From the NCBI GenBank assembly GCA_035995165.1, contig DASYKU010000155.1, positions 1 through 32,633 of the forward strand: a stretch of 32,633 bases of DNA, read 5' to 3'. Shown here piece by piece: positions 23,917 through 31,919 of this stretch (position 1 is the first letter of the stretch; each line of letters starts with the position of its first letter). The stretch is from Mycobacteriales bacterium (GTDB lineage Bacteria > Actinomycetota > Actinomycetes > Mycobacteriales > CADCTP01). Position numbers and translations under genes: made by a program. Under the pieces are notes generated by a model. That model made no database searches and was not told where the DNA came from. It was given only the letters and a program-made list of their open reading frames with translations.

Positions 23917-23942
23917 GCCGCGCGCCCGCCCCACCGGAAGGC

Positions 23943-25052
23943 TCAGGGGCGCTGTCCGATGCGGTCCACCACGCCGGTGACGGTGGCCTTGTCCAGCCAC
24001 CTCGAGCCGGCCGGGACGAGCCTCGCGGAGAAGCCGGTGACCTTGAGCGGCTCGTGCGGCGCGACCCGGATCTGGGTGGTCTCGGTGTCCTGGGTGAACA
24101 CCACCCGGTTGCCCAGCACCTGCCCGTCGTGCGGGTCGATGATGACCTGCTGGACCTCACCGGTGCTCCAGCTCCACTCCAGGACGATCCCGCGCCGGCC
24201 GAGCAGGTCCCGGCCCGGTCCGGCCAGCCGAACCCCGGGCACGTACGTCATCGCCCGGAACAGCGCCGCGATCCGCCGCGGGGTCAGCAGGGGTGACGCC
24301 GACGCGGTCGTGAGCCGGGTGAGCTCGAGCATGGTCAGGCCGGGGTTGCTGGGGCTGCCGACGTACCCGACCCGCTTGCTGACCGCCTCGTACAGGGCGT
24401 GCGGGTCCATGGGCAGGGCCCGCAGTTCCTCGGTGTCGTGCTGGGCCGCGGCCGGCAGCCGCGTCCGGTTCGCGACCGGCTTGCAGCGCGGGTCCTTCTG
24501 CTCCTGCGCCGGGTCGCCCTCGGGGCCGGGGCGCAGCAGCCCGCCGACCTGCCGGCTCAGACCGTCGGCCTTGACGTCCGCGGGCGCCCAGACCTCGGTC
24601 ACCGAGCCGCAGCTGTGCGCGGCCGGCAGGTTCTTCGGGCCGGCCCGAAGAACCCTCAGGCTGATCGCCGCGGACGGGCTGTCGATGAAGTCCCGCTGGA
24701 TCGTGCGCCGGTACAGGACCTGGCCGGGTCCCGCCGCCGGGAAGCCGCCGCGCAGCGCCGCCGTCGCGGCCGCGGTCAGCACGTCGGCCGCCGCGGCGGT
24801 CGCCCCGATCGGTGCGTCGCCGCCCGACCCCACTCCGGTGACGGCGACCGACCCGCCCAGCACGGCGGCGACCGCGGCGGCCGCGACCCCGGCCCGCAGC
24901 CGGGCCCGGCGTACCCGGGGCGCCGGGGCCAGGACGCCGGCGCGGATCCGGGGCGCCGGGGTCAGGACGGCCGCGCGGATCCGGCGTGCGGTCAGCTCGT
25001 CCAGCTCGGGGACGTCGTCGCGTACCCGGCTCAGCAGGTCCAGCTCATCCAT
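23943..25052 (-). CDS. CU044_5270-like membrane protein, partner of ECF sigma factor
   Basis: 369-residue protein. The N-terminus MDELDLLSRVRDDVPE and the layout (short cytoplasmic part, then one membrane helix near LRAGVAAAAVAAVLGGSVAVTG, then a large extracytoplasmic domain) match actinobacterial proteins encoded after ECF sigma factors and named CU044_5270 family. It may act as an anti-sigma factor or surface sensor; this is inference from position. The stretch LTPAPRIRAGVLAPAPRVR looks like a small internal duplication. ATG 25052 overlaps the sigma stop by eight bases, so translation is coupled. Confidence 0.8.
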   Translation of the reverse strand: MDELDLLSRVRDDVPELDELTARRIRAAVLTPAPRIRAGVLAPAPRVRRARLRAGVAAAAVAAVLGGSVAVTGVGSGGDAPIGATAAAADVLTAAATAALRGGFPAAGPGQVLYRRTIQRDFIDSPSAAISLRVLRAGPKNLPAAHSCGSVTEVWAPADVKADGLSRQVGGLLRPGPEGDPAQEQKDPRCKPVANRTRLPAAAQHDTEELRALPMDPHALYEAVSKRVGYVGSPSNPGLTMLELTRLTTASASPLLTPRRIAALFRAMTYVPGVRLAGPGRDLLGRRGIVLEWSWSTGEVQQVIIDPHDGQVLGNRVVFTQDTETTQIRVAPHEPLKVTGFSARLVPAGSRWLDKATVTGVVDRIGQRP

Positions 25053-25617
25053 GGGAACGCTCCTCTGTGGACAGGGCCGCACGCAGCTGCGTACGGGCCC
25101 GGTGCAGTCGGGACTTGACGGTGCCGAGCGGCAGCTCGAGTGCGAGGGCGACCTCGTCCTGGGACAGCCCGCCCCAGGCGACGAGCAGCAGCACGTCCCG
25201 GTCGCCGGCGGCCAGGCCGGCCAGCACGCCGGCCAGCGCCGCGGTGGCGGCCCGGGCGTCGACCCGGTCGGCCACCCCGTCGGCCGGGGACGGCGCGTCC
25301 GGGTCGACCCCGCTGCGGGCCAGCGCCCGGTAGAGCCGGATCTCGTCCCGCCGGGCCCGGCGCAGCACGTTGGTCGCGATGCCGTAGAGCCAGGGCAGCG
25401 CGTCCGGCCGGGACGCGTCGTACCGGGCCCGGGTCTCGAAGGCGACCAGGAAGGTCTGCGCCAGCAGGTCGTCGGCGGCGGCGGTGCCGGCCCGACGGGC
25501 GAGGTAGCGGTGCACGGTCCGGGCGTGCCGGTCGAACACCGCCGCGAACTGCTCGCCCGCCGGCACCGAGGCGGCGATCAGCTCGCCGTCGGTCCGCGCC
25601 TCGGTGGCGCTGCTCAT
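25045..25617 (-). CDS. ECF-type RNA polymerase sigma factor
   Basis: 190 residues with sigma region 2 (FAAVFDRHARTVHRYLARR, DDLLAQTFLVAFE, LPWLYGIATNVLRRARR) and region 4 (LAAGDRDVLLLVAWGGLSQDEVA, TVKSRLHRARTQLRAAL). It directs RNA polymerase to an unknown stress or surface regulon. ATG 25617 has GAGG nine bases upstream; longer readings add an atypical tail. The downstream overlapping gene is its probable regulator. The pair sits on the minus strand between radA and disA. Confidence 0.92.
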   Translation of the reverse strand: MSSATEARTDGELIAASVPAGEQFAAVFDRHARTVHRYLARRAGTAAADDLLAQTFLVAFETRARYDASRPDALPWLYGIATNVLRRARRDEIRLYRALARSGVDPDAPSPADGVADRVDARAATAALAGVLAGLAAGDRDVLLLVAWGGLSQDEVALALELPLGTVKSRLHRARTQLRAALSTEERSHG

Positions 25618-25716
25618 GTCGGAATCCTCACGTCCCGTCCTTGTCCGATGAGGCGGGTACGGTTCACGACGGCGTAGGGGAGCGATCACGTGCGGTGTTC
25701 ATTCGACACGCGACCG

Positions 25717-25722
25717 TAGACT
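25717..25722 (+). promoter_or_regulatory. Putative -10 of disA
   Basis: TAGACT would start transcription near 25729-25733, next to an in-frame GTG at 25733 and 18 bases before the RBS-supported GTG at 25751. Confidence 0.4.
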
Positions 25723-25750
25723 GACGCCGTCAGTGACCCGGGGAGAGCAG

Positions 25751-26833
25751 GTGGCGGTGCCGGACCGCGAGGACAAGCTCCGCACGACCCTCGCCATGAT
25801 CGCGCCCGGGACCGGCCTGCGGGACGGTCTCGAGCGGATCCTTCGCGGCAACACCGGCGCGCTGGTGGTGCTCGGCTACGACAAGCTGGTCGAGTCGCTG
25901 TGCACCGGCGGCTTCCCGCTGGACGTGGAGTTCTCCGCGACCGGCATGCGCGAGCTGTCCAAAATGGACGGCGCGGTGGTGCTGGCCACGGACGGCTCCC
26001 GGATCGTGCGGGCGGCCACCCAGCTGATGCCGGACCCGAGCATCCCGACCGAGGAGTCCGGCACCCGGCACCGCACCGCCCAGCGGGTCTCCTCGCAGAC
26101 CGGCTACCCGGTGATCTCGGTCAGCCAGTCGATGCGCGTCATCGGCCTCTACGTCGAGGGCCGCCGGTACGTGATGGACAACTCGGCCGCGATCCTGTCC
26201 CGGGCCAACCAGGCGCTGTCCACGCTGGAGCGCTACAAGCTGCGGCTGGACGAGGTCTCCGGGACGCTGTCCGCGCTGGAGATCGAGGACCTGGTCACCG
26301 TCCGGGACGCGACCGCGGTGGCGCAGCGGCTGGAGATGGTGCGCCGGATCGCCGACGAGATCGACGGGTACGTCGTCGAGCTCGGCACCGACGGCCGGCT
26401 GCTCTCGCTGCAGCTGGAGGAGCTGCTGGCCGGCGTGGACGGCGAGCGCGCGCTGGTCGCGCGGGACTACGTGCCGGACAACAGCCGCCGCGTGAGGACC
26501 ATCGAGGAGGCGCTGGCCGAGCTGGCCACGCTGTCCGCGACCGAGCTGCTCGACCTGGGCGCGGTCGCCCGCGGGCTCGGCTTCGCCGCCACCCTGGAGT
26601 CGCTGGAGACCGCGGTCAGCCCGCGCGGCTACCGGCTGCTGGCCAAGGTGCCGCGGCTGCCCGGCGCGATCGTGGACCGGCTGGTCGACCACTTCGGCGG
26701 GCTGCAGAAGCTGCTCGCGGCGACCGTGGACGACCTGCAGGCGGTCGAGGGGGTCGGCGAGTCCCGGGCCCGCTCGATCCGGGAGAGCCTGTCCCGGCTG
26801 GCCGAGTCCTCGATCCTCGAGCGGTACGTCTGA
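25751..26833 (+). CDS. disA: DNA integrity scanning protein, diadenylate cyclase DisA
   Basis: 360-residue enzyme that joins two ATP molecules into c-di-AMP and responds to branched DNA. The cyclase domain has the DGA motif (73-75, [15 protein letters not shown]) and the RHR motif (106-108, [10 protein letters not shown]). A helical linker follows ([19 protein letters not shown]). The C-terminal HhH DNA-binding part is [22 protein letters not shown] 25751 has GGGAGAG upstream and gives the common start MAVPDRE; GTG 25733 is an alternative six codons earlier. RadA restrains DisA in other bacteria, so their nearness is meaningful. Confidence 0.95.
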   Translation: MAVPDREDKLRTTLAMIAPGTGLRDGLERILRGNTGALVVLGYDKLVESLCTGGFPLDVEFSATGMRELSKMDGAVVLATDGSRIVRAATQLMPDPSIPTEESGTRHRTAQRVSSQTGYPVISVSQSMRVIGLYVEGRRYVMDNSAAILSRANQALSTLERYKLRLDEVSGTLSALEIEDLVTVRDATAVAQRLEMVRRIADEIDGYVVELGTDGRLLSLQLEELLAGVDGERALVARDYVPDNSRRVRTIEEALAELATLSATELLDLGAVARGLGFAATLESLETAVSPRGYRLLAKVPRLPGAIVDRLVDHFGGLQKLLAATVDDLQAVEGVGESRARSIRESLSRLAESSILERYV

Positions 26834-26837
26834 GCGG

Positions 26838-27542
26838 CTACTTCAGGACCATCGGGGCCCGCTTGCTGATCACGGCGCCGAGCCGGCCGATCAGCGTGTA
26901 GGCGCCGGCGCCGACCCGGGTCCGGGTGCCCTGGCACTTCTGCCGCGAGCCGAGCCCGGACCAGGTCACCGAGAAGCTCTCGACCGCGCCGGGCCGCAGC
27001 AGCTCGGCGTCCCGGCCGCCGCCGGGGAAGCAGTCGTTGCTGGACCAGAGCCGGGTCGAGCCCCGGTAGAGCAGGATCTCCTGCAGCGAGGCGCCGAGGT
27101 CGCGGGTGCAGGCGACCCCGGAGATGTTGCGGACCTGCAGGTCCAGCACGGGGTTCTGGCCGACCGGGTACGACGGCTGCTTCGGCGCCACGCTGACCCG
27201 GATCGCCGAGTCCGAGCAGGACTTCGGCGGCGCCGGCGGGGGTGTCGTGCGGGCCGGCGTCGTCCGGGCCGGGGTGGTCGGCGCCGTGGTGACCGCCGGG
27301 CCGCCGCCCGCGGGCCGGCCCGGGTCGCCGCTCGGTGCGGTCGCGGTCAGCGAGGTCGGCGCGGCCGCCGGCACCGTCGGGCTCGGGGAGGAGCCGAGCG
27401 CGGCCGCGGTGTCCCGGGGCTGGTCGCCGCCGCCGGGCAGGATCGCCCAGATCAGCAGCAGCACCACGACCACGGCGGCGAAGGCCAGAGCCCGCCGCCG
27501 CCAGTAGATCTGCGGCGGCAGGGGGCCGACCGGATGCAGCAC
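26838..27542 (-). CDS. Membrane-anchored secreted-domain protein (Rv3587c-like by position)
   Basis: 234 residues. A short start is followed by one membrane helix (ALAFAAVVVVLLLIWAIL, about 20-37), a Pro/Thr/Ala-rich linker with PARTTPARTTPPP, and an outer beta-sandwich-like domain with four Cys (SCSDSAIRV, GVACTRDLG, NDCFPGGG, KCQGTRT), probably two disulfides. In M. tuberculosis a membrane protein on the same strand (Rv3587c) occupies this place between disA and mutY. GTG 27542 is preferred because TACGGT lies seven bases upstream; GTG 27551 is possible. Function is unknown. It is tail-to-tail with disA, four bases apart. Confidence 0.72.
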   Translation of the reverse strand: MLHPVGPLPPQIYWRRRALAFAAVVVVLLLIWAILPGGGDQPRDTAAALGSSPSPTVPAAAPTSLTATAPSGDPGRPAGGGPAVTTAPTTPARTTPARTTPPPAPPKSCSDSAIRVSVAPKQPSYPVGQNPVLDLQVRNISGVACTRDLGASLQEILLYRGSTRLWSSNDCFPGGGRDAELLRPGAVESFSVTWSGLGSRQKCQGTRTRVGAGAYTLIGRLGAVISKRAPMVLK

Positions 27543-27732
27543 GTGGATCACCGTAACCGCGTCGATCCCCCGCGCCCGGGTGCCGCGCCGGGACGGCCGG
27601 CCCTGGTCTCGGCCGCCTCCGGCGGCCGGGGCGGGAGCTGGAGCGCACGCCTCCCGGCGCGCCCGGCTCGGGGGGCCGCGGACGGGAGCCGCCGCCGGCT
27701 CCGGGCGCCGGGGCGGGTTAGTCTCGCGCGCG
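27543..27732. other. Divergent promoter region with GC hairpins
   Basis: 190 non-coding bases between the Rv3587c-like gene (-) and mutY (+). It holds GGCCGCC/GGCGGCC (27611-27627) and GGAGCC/GGCTCC (27685-27702) inverted repeats, TACGGT (27550-27555, minus) as the -10 of the left gene, and TAGTCT (27719-27724, plus) as the -10 of mutY. No further gene is seen. Confidence 0.5.
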
Positions 27733-28617
27733 ATGGAGGGATTCGCCGACTCGGTGCTGGACTGGTACGACACCGCCGCCCGGGACCTGCCCTGGCGGCG
27801 CCCCGGCGTCTCCGCCTGGGCCGTGCTGGTCAGCGAGCTGATGCTGCAGCAGACGCCGGTGGCCCGGGTGCTGCCCGCGTACGAGGCCTGGCTGGTGCGG
27901 TGGCCGACGCCGGCCGACTGCGCCGCCGCACCCTCCGGTGAGGCCGTGCGGATGTGGGGGAAGCTCGGCTACCCCCGGCGCGCGCTGCGGCTGCACGAGG
28001 CGGCCCGGGCCATCGTGGAGCGGTACGGCGGGGTGGTCCCCGCCGATGTGGACGAGCTGCTGGCGCTGCCCGGGGTGGGCACGTACACGGCCCGGGCGGT
28101 GGCCTCGTTCGCCTACGGGCAGCGCCATCCGGTGGTCGACACCAACGTGCGCCGGGTGGTCGCGCGGGCCGTGCTCGGGCAGGGCGACGCCGGGCCGCCG
28201 TCGACCACCCGGGACCTGGCCACGGTCGAGGCGCTGCTGCCGCTGCGGCCGGCCCGGGCGGCCCGGTTCGGGGTCGCCACGATGGAGCTCGGCGCGCTCG
28301 TCTGCACCGCTCGCTCGCCCCGATGCGCCGACTGTCCGATCGTCGGCTCGTGCGCCTGGCGGACGGCCGGATGTCCGCCGTACGACGGTCGGGTGACCCG
28401 ACCGCAGCGGTTCGCCGGGACCGACCGGCAGGTGCGCGGGCTGCTGCTGGACGTGCTGCGCGGAAGCGAGGGGCCGGTCCCGATGGGCGCACTGGACCGG
28501 GTCTGGTCCGACGACGTGCAGCGGGCCCGGGCCCTGGACGGTCTCGTCGCCGACGGCCTGATCGACCCGCTCCCCGACGGAACCTTCGCCCTGCCCGGCA
28601 CCCTCGCACCCAGCTGA
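27733..28617 (+). CDS. mutY: A/G-specific adenine DNA glycosylase
   Basis: 294-residue base-excision repair enzyme that removes adenine paired with 8-oxoguanine. Catalytic Glu35 is in SELMLQQTPV. The helix-hairpin-helix is LPGVGTYTARAVASFAYG, and catalytic Asp136 is in VVDTNVRRV. The [4Fe-4S] cluster is bound by the four Cys of CTARSPRCADCPIVGSC (C-x6-C-x2-C-x5-C). The C-terminal 8-oxoG recognition domain is short, as in actinobacterial members. ATG 27733 lies eight bases after TAGTCT with no Shine-Dalgarno. It keeps the mycobacterial disA-Rv3587c-mutY order, except that canB (Rv3588c) is missing. Confidence 0.94.
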   Translation: MEGFADSVLDWYDTAARDLPWRRPGVSAWAVLVSELMLQQTPVARVLPAYEAWLVRWPTPADCAAAPSGEAVRMWGKLGYPRRALRLHEAARAIVERYGGVVPADVDELLALPGVGTYTARAVASFAYGQRHPVVDTNVRRVVARAVLGQGDAGPPSTTRDLATVEALLPLRPARAARFGVATMELGALVCTARSPRCADCPIVGSCAWRTAGCPPYDGRVTRPQRFAGTDRQVRGLLLDVLRGSEGPVPMGALDRVWSDDVQRARALDGLVADGLIDPLPDGTFALPGTLAPS

Positions 28618-28709
28618 CCCGCCAGCCCGACCCACGCGAGCCGACCACGGCCGGGGCGGGCCACGCCGGCCGGGCCGCGCCGGGCGGGCCGTCGGGCGGG
28701 CCGGGCGGG
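28618..28709. other. Convergent intergenic region, GC-rich repeats
   Basis: 92 bases between the mutY and MBL stops. It contains several CGGGCGGG(CC) copies and GGCCGGG/CCGGCC complementarity around 28650-28705 that could fold as a terminator for both genes. No single clean stem stands out. Confidence 0.35.
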
Positions 28710-29336
28710 TCAGAGCTGGATCGCCTTGCCGAGGTCCAGGCGGGAGTAGTCGGTGCCGCCGCGCTGCGCGATCCAGTTGTCGGACACCGCCTGCCCGGCC
28801 GCCGACAGCACCGCGTCGTGGGTCGGGTGGGCCCGCTGCGGCGCCACCGCCCGGACGTAGTCGATCGCCTCGGCGATCTTCATCCAGGGCGCCCCGATCG
28901 GCACCATCAGCGTCTCCACCTCGACGCCGGGCTCGGCGAACGAGTCGCCGGCGTAGTAGAGCCGCCCGTCGATCAGGTACGCGTTGTTGGCCAGGTCCGG
29001 CACGTCCTCGTGGATGTGTGCGTGCCGGTCCCCGAACACCCGGACGGACAGCCCGGCCGCGGTGAAGGCATCCCCGGGCACCACCGGCGTCACCGACGCG
29101 TCCACTTCGGTCAGCTGGGCGGCCACGTCCGGGTGGGTGTAGACGGCCAGCCCCGGGTGGGCGGCGGCCTTGAGCGCCTCGACGTCGACGTGGTCGGCGT
29201 GCTCGTGGGTGATCAGCACGGCGTCCGCACCGTGCAGCGCGGCCGCCGGCTCCGAGAAGCCGCCCGGATCGACGACGAGGACCGCGCCGTCCTGCTCGAT
29301 CCGGAAGCAGGCGTGCGGGAACTTGGTCAGCTTCAC
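28710..29336 (-). CDS. MBL-fold metal-dependent hydrolase
   Basis: 208-residue metallo-beta-lactamase-fold protein. The metal motif is THEHADH (43-49), with further ligands likely in FGDRHAHIHED, YYAGDSF and HPTHDAVL. The family start MKLTKFPHACFRIE and size match the single-domain UlaG-like hydrolases that cut small phosphoester, lactone or thioester substrates; the true substrate is unknown. GTG 29336 overlaps the TetR stop (GTGA), so both are made from one transcript. It may modify the compound sensed by TetR or exported by the divergent ABC system, but that is inference. Confidence 0.87.
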   Translation of the reverse strand: MKLTKFPHACFRIEQDGAVLVVDPGGFSEPAAALHGADAVLITHEHADHVDVEALKAAAHPGLAVYTHPDVAAQLTEVDASVTPVVPGDAFTAAGLSVRVFGDRHAHIHEDVPDLANNAYLIDGRLYYAGDSFAEPGVEVETLMVPIGAPWMKIAEAIDYVRAVAPQRAHPTHDAVLSAAGQAVSDNWIAQRGGTDYSRLDLGKAIQL

Positions 29337-30079
29337 CCGGAAACCCTAGACCGGTGCAGCACCTCGACGCCGTCGAGGATCCGGCGCAGGCCGAAGGCGA
29401 ACTCGTCGTCCGGGAACTCGTCGAACTCGTCGTCGAACACCCCGCCGGAGACCAGCTTCGCCACCTCGGGGAACCGCTCCGGGTCGGCGACCTGGCGGAC
29501 CACCGCGGCCCAGTCGACCGGCGGCCCCGACTCGGGCACCGCCGCCCGCACCAGGTCGGCGACCATCTGGACCTGCCCCCGGACGTACGTGGACAGCAGC
29601 AGCACCGTGCTGGCCCGTTCCTGGGCCTCCAGCGTGGTGCCGGCCAGCGCCCGCAACCCGCGCTCGAACCAGACCAGCTGGTTCGGCCCGGCCGGCAGCC
29701 CGCTGATCGGGACGTCCAGCATCCACCCGTGCTGCTGGTACCGGACCCGCAGCGCCCCGGCCCAGCCCTCCAGCTGCACCCGCCAGCCGGACTCGGGGTC
29801 GAGGTCCGGCGCGGCCGCGAGCGTCGCGTCCAGGCAGAGCACCAGCAGGTCGTCCTTGCTGGCCACGTACCGGTAGAGGGACATCGTGGTGAAGCCGAGC
29901 TTCTCGGCCAGCCGGCTCATCGACAGCGCGGCCAGCCCGCCGGCGTCGGCCAGCTCGATCGCGGCCGCGACGATCCGTTCCAGGCTCAGGGCGGGCTTGG
30001 GGCCGCCCCGGCGGGCCGGCGCGGACAGCCCCCAGAGCTGCACGATCGCCGGCGGCAGTCCGGGCGGGGTCTCGTTCAT
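29333..30079 (-). CDS. TetR/AcrR-family transcriptional repressor
   Basis: 248 residues. The helix-turn-helix (about 30-75) reads LERIVAAAIELADAGG, then SMSRLAEKLGFTTMSLYRYVASKDDLL. The C-terminal TetR_C-like ligand domain includes WRVQLEGWAGALRVRYQQH. ATG 30079 is eight bases after TAGGAT and lacks a clear Shine-Dalgarno. It is transcribed away from an ABC exporter and shares with it a 76-base control region that holds two similar 17-base sites, its probable operators. It is translationally coupled to the MBL hydrolase. Confidence 0.92.
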   Translation of the reverse strand: MNETPPGLPPAIVQLWGLSAPARRGGPKPALSLERIVAAAIELADAGGLAALSMSRLAEKLGFTTMSLYRYVASKDDLLVLCLDATLAAAPDLDPESGWRVQLEGWAGALRVRYQQHGWMLDVPISGLPAGPNQLVWFERGLRALAGTTLEAQERASTVLLLSTYVRGQVQMVADLVRAAVPESGPPVDWAAVVRQVADPERFPEVAKLVSGGVFDDEFDEFPDDEFAFGLRRILDGVEVLHRSRVSG

Positions 30080-30082
30080 CGC

Positions 30083-30135
30083 TTGACATCCTAAGACTGT
30101 GTATGACCTACTCTAACTTGTGTACGACATACACG
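30083..30135. promoter_or_regulatory. Shared tetR/ABC control region with two 17-base operator-like sites
   Basis: Site A, TGTGTATGACCTACTCT (30098-30114), and site B, TGTGTACGACATACACG (30119-30135), match at 13 of 17 positions, and their starts are 21 bases apart, two helical turns. Site B is a near palindrome (GTGTA/TACAC). A TTGACA (30083-30088, plus) and TACTCT (30109-30114) could serve the ABC genes, though 20 bases apart. TAGGAT (30088-30093, minus) fits a tetR -10. Confidence 0.55.
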
Positions 30136-30155
30136 AACTTGGAGGGAGCACCCCG

Positions 30156-31097
30156 GTGAACGCAGTGGAGACGATCGGCCTGCGCAAGGCGTACGGGCCG
30201 AAGACCGTGCTGGCCGGGGTCGACCTGACCGTCGCCCGCGGCTCGGTGTTCGCGCTGCTCGGCCCGAACGGGGCCGGCAAGACGACGACCGTGCGGATCC
30301 TGGCCACGCTCCAGCCGCCGGACGGCGGCCGGGCCCGGGTCTGCGGCCGGGACGTGGTCGGCGAGCCCGCGGCGGTCCGGCGGGCGATCAGCCTGACCGG
30401 TCAGTTCGCCGCGGTCGACGAGCAGCTCACGGCGGAGGAGAACCTGCTGCTGATGGGCCGGCTGCGGCACCTGGGCCGGGCCGAGCGCCGGCGCCGGGCG
30501 GCCGAGCTGCTCGACCTGCTGGAGCTCACCGCGGACGCCCGCAGCCGGGTCCGGAGCCTGTCCGGCGGCATGCGCCGCAAGGTCGACCTGGCCATGAGCC
30601 TGATCGCCCGGCCCGAGGTGCTGTTCCTGGACGAGCCGACCACCGGGCTGGACCCGCGCAGCCGGCAGGCGGTCTGGGACGTCGTCGGTGAGCTCGCCGC
30701 CGACGGGGTGACGATCTTCCTGACCACGCAGTACCTGGAGGAGGCCGACCGGCTGGCCGGCCTGATCGCGGTGCTGGACGGCGGCCGGGTCGTCGCCGCC
30801 GGCAGCGCCGACGAGCTCAAGCGCCGGGTCGGCACCGAGCAGGTCTCGCTGCTGCTGGCCGGCCCGGCCGGGCCCGCGCTCGCGCTGCTCGGCGACACCG
30901 TGGTCCGCACGGCCGAGGAGACCGTCTGGGTCGCCACCGACGGCACGGCCGGCCACCTGCGGCACGTGCTCAACACGCTCGCGGAGGGCGGCATCCCGGT
31001 CCGGACGGTGACCGCGCACCGGCCCACCCTCGACGACGTCTTCCGCACCCTGACCGACCGCACGGAGTCCCGCACCCTCGAAGGAGCCACCCGATGA
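30156..31097 (+). CDS. ABC-2 exporter ATP-binding protein (DrrA-like), second copy
   Basis: 313-residue ATPase. Walker A is GPNGAGKTT (36-44), signature LSGGMRRKVDLAMSL, Walker B VLFLDEPTTGLDP, H-loop TTQYLEEADRL, with Gln in place of the usual His, as in many DrrA-type proteins. The C-terminal extension ends PTLDDVFRTLTDR. GTG 30156 has GGAGGG about nine bases upstream; an in-frame start at 30120 would lie inside the operator. The stop overlaps the permease ATG. The divergent TetR probably represses it. It is distinct from the PadR-linked exporter at 10108. Confidence 0.92.
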   Translation: MNAVETIGLRKAYGPKTVLAGVDLTVARGSVFALLGPNGAGKTTTVRILATLQPPDGGRARVCGRDVVGEPAAVRRAISLTGQFAAVDEQLTAEENLLLMGRLRHLGRAERRRRAAELLDLLELTADARSRVRSLSGGMRRKVDLAMSLIARPEVLFLDEPTTGLDPRSRQAVWDVVGELAADGVTIFLTTQYLEEADRLAGLIAVLDGGRVVAAGSADELKRRVGTEQVSLLLAGPAGPALALLGDTVVRTAEETVWVATDGTAGHLRHVLNTLAEGGIPVRTVTAHRPTLDDVFRTLTDRTESRTLEGATR

Positions 31098-31858
31098 GCA
31101 CGCTGACCTTCGCCGTCGCCGACACCGGCGCGATGGTGGGCCGGTCCGTACGGCACACCGTGCGCAACCTGGAGTCGCTGCTGATGTCGGTGATCCTGCC
31201 GGTGGTGCTGATGCTGATGTTCGTCTACGTCTTCGGCGGCGCCATCGACCCGACCGGCCACTACGCGAACTACGTGGTGCCGGGGATCATCCTGCTCTGC
31301 ACCGGCTACGGCGCCGCGTCGACCGCGGTGGACGTGGCCCAGGACCTCTCCGAGGGCATCGTGGACCGGTTCCGGTCGATGCCGATCGTCAGCTCCGCCG
31401 TGCTCACCGGGCACGTCGTGGCGAGCCTGGCCCGCAACGCGCTGGCGACCGTGCTGGTGATCGGGGTGGCGTACCTGACCGGGTTCCGGCCGGACGCGGG
31501 TGCGCTGGAGTGGCTCGCGGTCGCCGGGATGCTGCTGCTCTGGGTGCTGGCACTGTCCTGGGTCGCGGTCTGCTTCGGGCTGCTGGTCCGCACCGTCGAG
31601 GGCGCGAACGGGTTCACCTTCCTGGTGCTGTTCCTGCCCTACCTGTCCAGCGCGTTCGTGCCGACCGACACGATGCGGGCCGGGCTGCGGGCGGTGGCCG
31701 ACGTGCAGCCGGTCACGCCGATCACCGAGACCCTGCGCGGGCTGCTGCTCGGCACCGGAATCGGCTCGTACGGGCTGCAGGCGATCGTCTGGTGCGCCGG
31801 CCTGCTCCTGGTCGCGTACGCCGGCGCGGCCGTCCTGTTCCGCCGCCGGACCGCATGA
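31094..31858 (+). CDS. ABC-2 type exporter permease (DrrB-like), second copy
   Basis: 254-residue membrane protein with about six helices. The family features are the N-terminal VRHTVRNLESLLMSVILPVVLML, NYVVPGIILLC, DLSEGIVDRFRSMPI and the late SAFVPTDTMRAGLRAVADVQPVTPITE. It pairs with the ATPase whose stop it overlaps by four bases (ATGA). It exports an unknown compound, perhaps the inducer of the TetR regulator. A strong terminator follows within eleven bases of the stop. Confidence 0.9.
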   Translation: MSTLTFAVADTGAMVGRSVRHTVRNLESLLMSVILPVVLMLMFVYVFGGAIDPTGHYANYVVPGIILLCTGYGAASTAVDVAQDLSEGIVDRFRSMPIVSSAVLTGHVVASLARNALATVLVIGVAYLTGFRPDAGALEWLAVAGMLLLWVLALSWVAVCFGLLVRTVEGANGFTFLVLFLPYLSSAFVPTDTMRAGLRAVADVQPVTPITETLRGLLLGTGIGSYGLQAIVWCAGLLLVAYAGAAVLFRRRTA

Positions 31859-31868
31859 CGGAAACGCC

Positions 31869-31903
31869 GAAGGACGGGACCCCCGATCGGGGTCCCGCCC
31901 TTC
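31869..31903. terminator. Strong hairpin terminator
   Basis: Stem GAAGG-a-CGGGACCCC paired with GGGGTCCCG-c-CCTTC around a five-base loop (CGATC), with one internal A/C mismatch. It lies between the ABC permease (+) and clpC (-) and can end both. Confidence 0.85.
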
Positions 31904-31919
31904 GTCACGTCGTACGGAC

